Assembly (NCBI GenBank): GCA_033064195.1
Contig: JARBJD010000131.1
Span: 124,001 to 188,000 of the forward strand
Direction: 5' to 3'
Length of the DNA stretch: 64,000 nucleotides
From: Blattamonas nauphoetae
Taxonomy: Eukaryota; Preaxostyla; Oxymonadida
Below, piece by piece: positions 56,864 to 64,000 of the stretch. The notes under the pieces were generated by a model. It saw only the letters and a list, made by a program, of their open reading frames with translations, had not been told where the DNA came from and made no database searches. Numbering within the stretch: position 1 is the first letter of the stretch; each line of letters opens with the position of its first letter. Position numbers and translations under genes: made by a program.

Positions 56864-57540
56864 AAAAATTTATACATGGCCATGGATTCTGCTCTGACGA
56901 CATTCAAGGACATCAAGAAGAAAGGCTTATGGGAACCTTCGACAATCCACGAACTCATCGATCAAACTATCACTAGCTCCTTGGTTCCTGAATAAAAGTC
57001 AGGCATTACATCCATACCTGCGAGAATTGGTCGAACGAAAGTGAAATAAACGTTCACACAATTGAATCTGATGACACAACGAGTGATGATCCATGGAACG
57101 AAAAGAGTGATGTGGGGTGATATGAGGAAATGGCGATTCATTTTGAATCCAAATAAGAAGACAGAAAAATCCCAGAAGATTTTCTAGAAGGGAGGAAAGC
57201 TTCAGTTCTTCCATATGCAACTGTCAGACGACAAGAGCATCACGAAAGGACGGAAGCGGAGTTGCTGAGGGAATGGGGAGATGCGAGATGACGAGACAAG
57301 TTGGGAGAGGGTGTGTGGAAATCAAGAAAAAGAAATTTGTGACAACGAGTGTGAGAGTGAGAAAGGAGAAGAGTGAGGTGGTCTCCATTCCAACTCAAAC
57401 AAGATCAACGGAAAGAGTTTGAAACATAGTTGATTGTGACGTGAGACGAGCCTTCCTCGCCTGCAGTCAATTCTGCGTCCTCTCTTCAGTTCTCCTCAAA
57501 ATCAACATCCGTGAATGTTCTGATGTGGAGTTTGGAGTGT
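56864..57540. other. Intergenic, no gene supported
   Basis: Upstream region of the Hsp110 gene. Only short frames; a 60-73-codon minus-strand frame at 56999-57220 has no recognisable feature. The region 57260-57420 is purine-rich. Confidence 0.35.
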
Positions 57541-57765
57541 CTGGCCTATGTGTTGGGTGCTTTCATCTCGTTCTTCGACACCGCGATGGCTGAATCGCAT
57601 TTGTGGGCCGAGAGGAATTCTCCAACTTCGGTGAGAGTTGGCCGTTCTTTCGGATTCACAGAGAGGCATCGCACCAACAGTGCGACGAACTCTTCGTCAT
57701 GCAAATCCGACAGTTCTGGCTCATTTCAAGGATCAGGTGAACACTTCCAGCAGTGTCAAGAAGAA
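57541..57765 (-). pseudogene. Duplicated piece of a kinase C-lobe
   Basis: The minus strand reads ELSDLHDEEFVALLVRCLSV, NPKERPTLTEVGEFLSAHKC and DSAIAVSKNEMKAPNT, nearly the same as the C-terminal end of the receptor at 57945-58120 (MSDLHDEEFVAMLTRCLSV, NPKERPTLTEVGEFLSSHQ). Only the last 60-70 residues are present, so this is a local tandem duplication of the receptor's 3' end. Confidence 0.75.
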
Positions 57766-57941
57766 TCGGATGACATGAATCTGGAAACGCGTTGACGGAG
57801 AAGGAAGACTGCGAGTGTATCTTTCGTCGAAGTCCTTTTCCTCTTTCCAGTCATCTCCTAATCAATTCAACAGCGAATGTTCCGATGTGGAGCGAGCATC
57901 TCGAAATCAGTTGAGTGAGGAAGGCTGTCGGAGTATCTGGT
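57766..57941. other. Spacer between duplicated kinase ends
   Basis: Contains GAATGTTCCGATGTGGAGCG at about 57874, matching GAATGTTCTGATGTGGAGTT at about 57513, so the duplicated unit includes sequence beyond the receptor stop (spacing about 360 bp). Confidence 0.5.
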
Positions 57942-60900
57942 CTATCCAACTTGTGTTTTCATGTCATATCGAGACTCCGCAATTCCTGACTCGTGTTGGT
58001 GCGATGACAGGAACTCCCCAACTTCAGTCAATGTTGGCCGTTCTTTCGGATTCACTGACAGACATCGCGTTAACATCGCGACGAACTCCTCGTCATGCAA
58101 ATCAGACATGTTTGGAGGAATGCCTGTTCCCGACTGCTTCTGAGCCACAATCGCATCCACTTCTCCAGATGGAACAAGACCAGTCTCAATTTCCCACAAG
58201 ATCAGGCCAAGACTAAAAACTGACGCTTTGTGTCCATCTACCTGTCCGCTTCCAGCTGCCATTTCTGGCGCTCTCCACCGCAGACCATCCTCGATGAGTC
58301 GCAACATGTTTCAATCCATTCACAATTTGCATGCCAATCGCGCGGTTTCGAAGTTCTTTCTTTTCTGTGTGGATGATCGAATAAAGCGTGGTGTCCATTC
58401 GAGCAGTGGTGACAGTGAAGTCTCCACTGCATTTCATCACCTCAACCAACCCACTCGTCGTATCATTTTTTGAGAACTGTTGAGATCCCACTTCTGTTGT
58501 GAACGAACTGCTGTTTGGTCCGAAGTTGGAGTGGCTGATCGCTTCGGCATGGATCGCAGCATTCGTGTTGTCTGGAGCGACCGTCTCAACTTCGACCTTC
58601 TCGTCGATTCGGTCGTCGGCCTGATCTTCCATCTCCTTCAGCAATGTCTCTGCTTCGGTCTTGCGGCGGTTCACAAGAACGAGGATAACAATGACGATGA
58701 CGAGGACAACGAGGAGAGAGGCGACGAGGGGGATCAACCAGCTCAGCAGTTTCTTCGTTTCTGGTGACAGCGTCTTCTTTGGATCTTCTGGCTCTGGTTC
58801 GGGGTCTTCTGGGTCTGGTGTTGGCTCTTTTGGAGGAACATACGTTGATTTCGGGATGTGGAAGGAGATCGTGTCGTTCATCCATACAACTGGTGACTCA
58901 GTTCCTGGCGTTGGTGTGATGGACTTGATGGTGTATGTTGTGTCGTGAGTCAGCAATCGATCCTCGCCAACCACAACAAATGTGGAAGAGTCACCCATCA
59001 GAGAAAGTTCGTCGAATTCAACAGCGATGACGACATCTTTCCCTTCTTCCTCCACAACGACGTCGAAGAATCCTTTTGCCTCCGTGTGGAGCATCAGAGA
59101 GACGAAAGCGAGAGGCTGGTCGGTTGCAACGAGATGAGCTTTGGCTCCGACAAGAACGGGTGGATGTTCAGGCGTTGTGAAGGAGACGAACGAAGGGGTC
59201 GCAGCGAGGTTGAACACTCACGGCGCGGACGGGAACGCGAAGGCGTTGGACGGTGTTGAAGACGAGGAGGGATCAACCACAACAATCGATGTGATTGTGT
59301 ACGACGTTGAGAAATCGAGATTGAATGTTGGGGACGGCGATGTCAATGTACACTTCCCGTTCACAAACTCGATCTCCGGATTCATTTTAGTTTTGTCCCC
59401 TTCGTTCTGAATTGACACCTCATACTTCTGTGACGCAATCGGCACCTTCCCTTTGAGCTCCAACTTCATGCTTCCTTTTTGCAAACTCGGTCTGACAACA
59501 ACCTTCTCTGTCAACAGCGGTCCAATCTTGTTGAAAGCCTCATCAAACACGCGAACAATCGACTTCTGTGGAGTGCCGCGATTGGCAGTCATGTGCATTC
59601 CGATGATGTCTGTGGCACACGTCGTGTAGCAGTCATCAATCGAAACGGTCGGCTGGATATCACAAGCGAGATAGTTCAGATACACATCAACAAAAGCTGT
59701 TGTGTCGTCTGCACTGTTCATAGAGACGGAAAGACCTCCATTCGGTCCGATCGAGTTGTTGATGAATGCGCAGGCTTCTGATTTGATCCCAGTGATCCCA
59801 GTCGGATCTGATCCCACTAAATACCTACAATACCATTTCGTTTCTTTCATTTCAAAAAAGTCTTCTTATATATGATATTTGAATGGAAAAAAAAGTAAAA
59901 AGGAAAATGGTCACTTCATAGATCATGAAAATGCAAACTTTGGGTGCTGCTGTTCAGTTTGTTCTACAACAATAATTATAAAAACAAGTCGATAATGCGT
60001 TATTATGTCTTCTTTGATGGTTTTTTCTCACTGACAAAAGTCAATGAAGGGAATACATCGAAAAAAGAAGTGTTGGTGATTGTGATCGTGCGTGTTTTTG
60101 GGAAATAAGAGCTGTCTGAAATATTGAAGAGCATTATGTGAAAACAAGAAGTGAATTGAACATGATTAATGAAGTGATAATGAGAAAATCTCAAAGGAAA
60201 AGAGTTGAAATATGATCTCAGTACAAATTTAGGCACTGACATCAATTGATCCCAGTTTTACCTATTTTGATGGGACTACTCAGATGCCTGTGAATGCGAC
60301 TCGTGTGAGAGTGATCGACGACGGAATCTCGTGGAGGGGCTTGAAATGGATAGCCCCGCTTGCGGGAGAATAGCAATCCTGGACCAGACAGTCGATGAGG
60401 ACGCAAGACGGCGAGCGGACGACCCAAAGGGCACCACCAAACTGATCCGATGAACATTCGATGAAAGAGCAGTCCTGCAGTGTCAGGGTTCGATCCCTGT
60501 CGATGCGCACACACAACCCTCCTGTACCTCCAGAAGTCTCGTCGGAGATGAAGCGGCAGTGTGAGAAGGAGGCGGTGGATTCTTCGGTTCCACTGGAGGC
60601 TGTGAATGAATACTCGGTGCCATCTTCGAATTGTTCGGGATACACACCAGGTTCAGGTAGAGTGACTGAGGGTTGTTCAGTGTCGATGTTGGGGGAGGAG
60701 AGGAGGGAGGAGAAGGAAGAATTCGAGCACAAAATGGATCCTCCATTGTTCACGTCTCGAATTGTTGATCCTGACAAATGCGACCTTGTCAGCGACACAA
60801 CACATCCCAACATCTTTTGATTCAAATGCGACAGCTGTGGTTGGCTGGAAGAGCCAATCGAACTCATGTTTTCAAATGAGCAGCCAATCAGCGATGACGA

Positions 60901-61656
60901 GATTGTTCCAACCTCATCCACATTCTTTTGAGCTGGTCGTGTCAGTGAGATGCCAACCTCGTCTTTTCCCAGAATCCCAAAAGAGTCAAACGAGCATCCA
61001 AGAATCGACACTGAAACTGATCTGTGATCGTCTGGAAATGCTAAAGTTTCAACAAAGCCACGTATCTCCCCAATATCATTCGAGATCGAGCATTTCTGAA
61101 CCACAACGGACGATTCTGTTCCTGATTCCTGGAATGGAGAAGAAGAAATCACAATCGCACTTGTCCATGGCGACACTTCAATTCTGCTTTCAGATATCGT
61201 CATCATGCTCCTTGAAACTATTGCCAGCCTTGGTGTTCCAGCTTCGTTCTGAAGTTGTCTTCCTTCTTCAGAATTGGCGATGAGCGAAATACGTAGTGAA
61301 TCCAATGATAACGTTGAGTTCGTCAATGAGAAGATGCAAGTCTCATCACTGGACGTCTTGAACTTGTCTTCGTTTCGGCTGTTTTCTGACCCAGATTGCA
61401 AGATAATGCGTGTTCCTGGTAAACTTTTTTGATTTGTTCGCTCACCCGACAATTCAAGACACCTGTTCATGATTTTGATATTGTTTCCAAGGTATGTTCC
61501 TTCTGGAATGGAGGCAAGTCGAATTTCATTCCATTTTGGAGCTGGAGTGTTTGAGAGGGTGTTCAAGAGTGATTTAACATTTGTTGGTGGGGGTGTTCGA
61601 GAAGTAACGGCGGAGATGGATTGAAGGAAGCAGACAAGGAGCGAGAGGGGGATCAT
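57942..61656 (-). pseudogene. Receptor-pseudokinase paralogue with several breaks
   Basis: Same architecture as the gene at 32892: signal peptide (MIPLSLLVCFLQSISA), beta-helix (SVSILGCSFDSFGILG, LTLQDCSFIECSSDQFGGAL), Ig-like repeat parts (YEVSIQNEGDKTK, SYTITSIVVVDP), a P/E/D-rich stalk (TPDPEDPEPEPEDP), a membrane helix (LLSWLIPLVASLLVVLVIVI near 58720) and a kinase C-lobe (GLRWRAPEMAAGSG, VFSLGLILWEIETG, CLSVNPKERPTLTEV). One TGA lies in frame at 59218-59220 (PSAP*VFN). The helix part ends at TGA 60281 and the frame resumes about 430 bp later in register. Near 58310 a frame change and apparent deletion remove the start of the kinase lobe. Probably a pseudogene; an intron may explain only the 59.8-60.3 kb gap. 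Confidence 0.7.
59817..60280 (-). other. A/T-rich interruption in the receptor paralogue: intron or insertion
   Basis: Minus-strand flanks are in the same frame (VAFTGI before, GSDPTGITGIKSEA after). A TGGGATCA octamer lies at each border (60247-60254, 59809-59816), but the same word occurs twice more nearby, so it is weak evidence of target duplication. AG acceptors (TTGTAG, TATTTAG) fit an intron; the donor would be GTAAAA after a stop codon or a GC donor, neither convincing. Confidence 0.4.
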
Positions 61657-61696
61657 GATTTGAATTAGAGATACGTTGAGATTTGATTTTCGATGA

Positions 61697-63587
61697 CAAC
61701 GTCAGACGGAAAAGGATCAAGCCCTTTCTTTGCCGAATTGGCTAGTCGAACACAATGTCACAGTCCTGCTGACTGGACTACAGAATCCAGATGATGGTGA
61801 CGCCTGCGATGCCTCCAAAGCACTTATTCACCTTTTGTCCCGTTTGTTCCTCTCCTCCTCCATTTGATTCAGATGCCCCACTCCGTCCGATCCTGGCATC
61901 GGGTGTGGTTGGCACAAATGGTCTGTCGATCTTGAAGCGAGTTCTGCTGAATTCAACGAACCCGACAGTGAAAGTTTGGTTCTTCATTGCTTTATCTTCC
62001 CTGCCCCTCTGAAAGCACAACACCATTCGAATCCTGTCATCGTTTAGTGTGATTTTTCTTTCGAGATGATGATTTTGCAGTGTCATGTTCAGACGATATT
62101 ATGAAATCGATTGTGAAGGCCGACCTGATCTACCCGCTGACTCCATTCCTCTCAACAAACCTCACAGATGTCGCATTGAATGTGTGCTGTGACTTTTCGA
62201 TTAGTTTTCAGACATGGCGGATCTTGGAAGTGTGTGCGCATCGATTGAGTGAAGTCCACTTTCAATTGATCGGGAACGGGATTCTGAACACGGCCAACCA
62301 AACGATTCTTGACATTCAGAAACGATGCGGCGCACTCAGTCAGGTCGATACAACCTCCGCACAGCAAGAACAAGACGACTGGAGCTTGGTTCTCGTGGAG
62401 ATCCTGGAACTTGTGTCGGCGCTGAATTCAGGAGACATGCGACAGCTGGTTGGGCAGCAGACGATCGACAGGATGATTGACTTGGTCGGGTTTGGTAATT
62501 CGGCCGTCTGCTCGAAAGTTGTGGGGCTCGTCCACTCGATGCTGGCGTTCTCTCCTCTGCTGCGAGAGAGGTTGTGGGTCTCGACTGTGCAAACACGAGA
62601 GAAGAGGTCGGGAAGTGCAGTTTCGATGAGTGGGACAGCGTGTCTGCATACACTGGCGGAAGAATCGGCATCCAGTCTAAAAGAAGTCTGGGCCGAAATC
62701 TCGACGGTAGCGATGCTGCGAATCCGGCGATGTTTGATGAGAAGGACAGAAGGAGGCCAAGAGGCAGATTGGACGGACGGGGAAGAGCGGATGTTGGAGG
62801 AGTTGATGAGGGAGAGCGAACGACGTGGAGTGATTCTGGACTTCTCGCTGCAGATCATGGTGCTGCTTGTGAGTTCGGGAGACCACGTGAAAGTTTGTGA
62901 TTTTGAGATATTCGCTTTCTTTTTGGGTTTTAGAGTTTGTATTCGAATGGATTCGTGCGCCAACTTTTTGGGATGGTTGATTCGTTGGTTGTGATCTTCA
63001 AGTCGAATGCGATCACAATCGGGATGGACGGAGCTTCAGATGTTGTGTCCGACTTGTTTGCAACCGATTCTGCTCCCACAATGTCCAGCCCAGCGACTGA
63101 CAGGAACGACTCGCCCAAACTGTCCCGCTCTGCACTGAAAGCACTCCGACCGCTCGTGCAGCCTCAACACACGCCGACCCTTCCTTCGCTGGACGAAGTG
63201 ATGGCGTTCGTCCGCTCTGAGCAGGAAGATGCGTCGTCGCCCAACCTTCTCTCGTCCCTCGCTCTGTCGCCCACAACCCGCTTCAAATCGACGATTGCAG
63301 CGTGCTGTGGGACCTTTGCAGAATCGTCAGCGTTTCTTCTGTGCGAGCTGTGCGGGGAAGGGCAGGCAGGGCTGGACGAGCTGATCCGTGTTGGTCGCTC
63401 GTCATCTGCGTCGCTTGCGGACTTCGTTGGTTTTGTGGTGGATCTGTGCTTTGTGTCGCAGCGAGGGGCAGAGAGGAAGGTGCTTGAGCTGCTGGGAAGG
63501 GTGGGGGAGAGTGAGAGGGGAGTGGACTCGCTGTGTAGGGAGGGAGTGGTGGAAGGAGTGTCGGATTCTCTCACACAACTGTGCTAA
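61697..63587 (+). CDS. Armadillo/HEAT-like protein, 5' end unresolved
   Basis: Helical-repeat protein, multi-exon. Open from 61697 (ALSLPNWLVEHNVTVLLTGL, DGDACDASKALIHLL). A 31-nt intron (61842-61872, GTTTGTTCC...GATTCAG) joins LS to APLRPILASGVVGTNGLSIL, then NSTNPTVKVWFFIALSSL. Next exon about 62078: CSDDIMKSIVKADLIYPLTP, ALNVCCDFSISF, HRLSEVHFQLIGNGILN, EQDDWSLVLVEILELVSALN, MIDLVGFGNSAV. A 41-nt intron (62893-62933) joins SSGDHVK to SLYSNGFVRQLFGMVDSLV, ending at TAA 63587 region with SDSLTQLC. No ATG lies in frame with the first exon, and only 40 bp separate it from the divergent receptor start, so the gene may be 5'-truncated. KADLI and surrounding helices resemble the 355-residue family. 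Confidence 0.6.
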
Positions 63588-63780
63588 ATCTCTGTCCAGT
63601 TAGGAGCTTTAGCGTTTGAGATGGTGTTCAACAGTGACGGTATCTTTGTTAGATCCGCTGATCGTTAATTTTCGGCTCACCTGGGTTGCTTAAACTATGT
63701 TCATTGTTAATAGTGAACTAAGGGTTGGATCTTAGAAGACATCACATTTTCTTCCTAGATTACAATTGATTTCTCCTTCA
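63588..63780. other. Intergenic between ARM gene and receptor start
   Basis: A/T-rich, 193 bp, no gene. It presumably holds the ARM 3' end and the promoter of the receptor copy. It does not resemble the sequence upstream of 32892. Confidence 0.4.
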
Positions 63781-64000
63781 ATGCAGCTTTTGCTGTTTTT
63801 ATGCAGCATATTACATTGTATTGATGAATATTATCAAGATTTTGAAGCTGTCTATGAGAAGAAACTAACCGAAAGCAATTTGGCCTCAAACTCTGAATCT
63901 ATGCGTCTCTCGTTTGATAATGGATTTTATTGGACGAATTCAATTAGTATTGTCTCGAAATCAGTGGAATTGAATGGCAACAAGACGAGACTAACACATC
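63781..64000 (+). CDS. Start of a second giant receptor-like gene, cut by the window end
   Basis: ATG at 63781 encodes a signal peptide (MQLLLFLCSILHCI) and then DEYYQDFEAVYEKKLTESNL, NGFYWTNSISIVSKSVELNG, nearly identical to residues 1-74 of the gene at 32892. By eye the bases from about 63820 to the end differ at only a few sites, far closer than expected for old paralogues. Expected downstream: beta-helix, Ig-like repeats, membrane helix, pseudokinase. Confidence 0.8.
   Translation, partial: MQLLLFLCSILHCIDEYYQDFEAVYEKKLTESNLASNSESMRLSFDNGFYWTNSISIVSKSVELNGNKTRLTH

Noticed and set aside
59809-60254. TGGGATCA octamers as target duplication of a transposon
   Set aside because: The same octamer, as TGATCCCA, occurs two more times within 30 bp at 59783-59800, and the borders show no inverted ends.
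60478-60510. GGTTCGATCCC T-loop-like word suggesting a tRNA
   Set aside because: It lies inside the minus-strand receptor coding sequence (DRDRTLTLQDCSFIEC) and no acceptor, D or anticodon arm can be built around it.

Overview
The window looks like nuclear DNA of a gene-dense protist with many short spliceosomal introns. The gene families best match an oxymonad (Preaxostyla) close to Blattamonas nauphoetae. That is an inference from remembered families, not a database result. Introns I could frame-check run from about 29 to 176 nt, begin with GTGTG, GTTTG, GTAGC or similar, and end in a T-rich tract plus AG. No tRNA, rRNA or CRISPR array was supported.

Layout. 531-3601 (-): a multi-exon pseudokinase, 39 bp from the next gene in divergent orientation. 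3.6-32.7 kb: a same-strand array of one family of about 355-residue, probably armadillo-like proteins. It has four intact members (3641, 5607, 16187, 18646) and about eleven broken or fragmentary ones. The spacers hold debris of other genes, and five DNA transposons have landed here: a 517-bp hAT-like MITE, a nested pair carrying a decayed beta-helix surface-protein gene, a 3.42-kb element with 8-bp target duplications, and an 889-bp fold-back element. 32.9-39.8 kb (+): a giant receptor-like gene (signal peptide, beta-helix, about seven Ig-like repeats, one membrane helix, pseudokinase tail) broken once by an in-frame TAA. 40.8-44.0 kb (-): two more intact members of the 355-residue family. 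44.2-48.2 kb (-): a 1273-residue K/R/E-rich coiled-coil protein. 48.4-53.1 kb (+): an exportin-7-like nuclear transport receptor. 53.3-56.9 kb (-): an Hsp110-type chaperone that can splice in frame into an alpha-crystallin/CS-like domain. 57.5-61.7 kb (-): a decayed receptor-pseudokinase paralogue. 61.7-63.6 kb (+): an ARM-repeat protein. 63.78 kb to the end (+): the start of a close paralogue of the 32.9-kb receptor.

The most unusual signal is the family array. Members share a 5' block with an ACCCATAACGAGTGA-like motif whose first base lies exactly 36 nt before the ATG in nine copies, and a shared 3' block with a small inverted repeat. Intact members sit among broken, frame-shifted and transposon-split copies. 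This is what one expects of a fast birth-and-death family and possibly of a gene-conversion reservoir. Housekeeping genes (exportin, Hsp110, coiled-coil protein) are confined to 44-57 kb, and pieces of the coiled-coil gene have been copied into the array's spacers.
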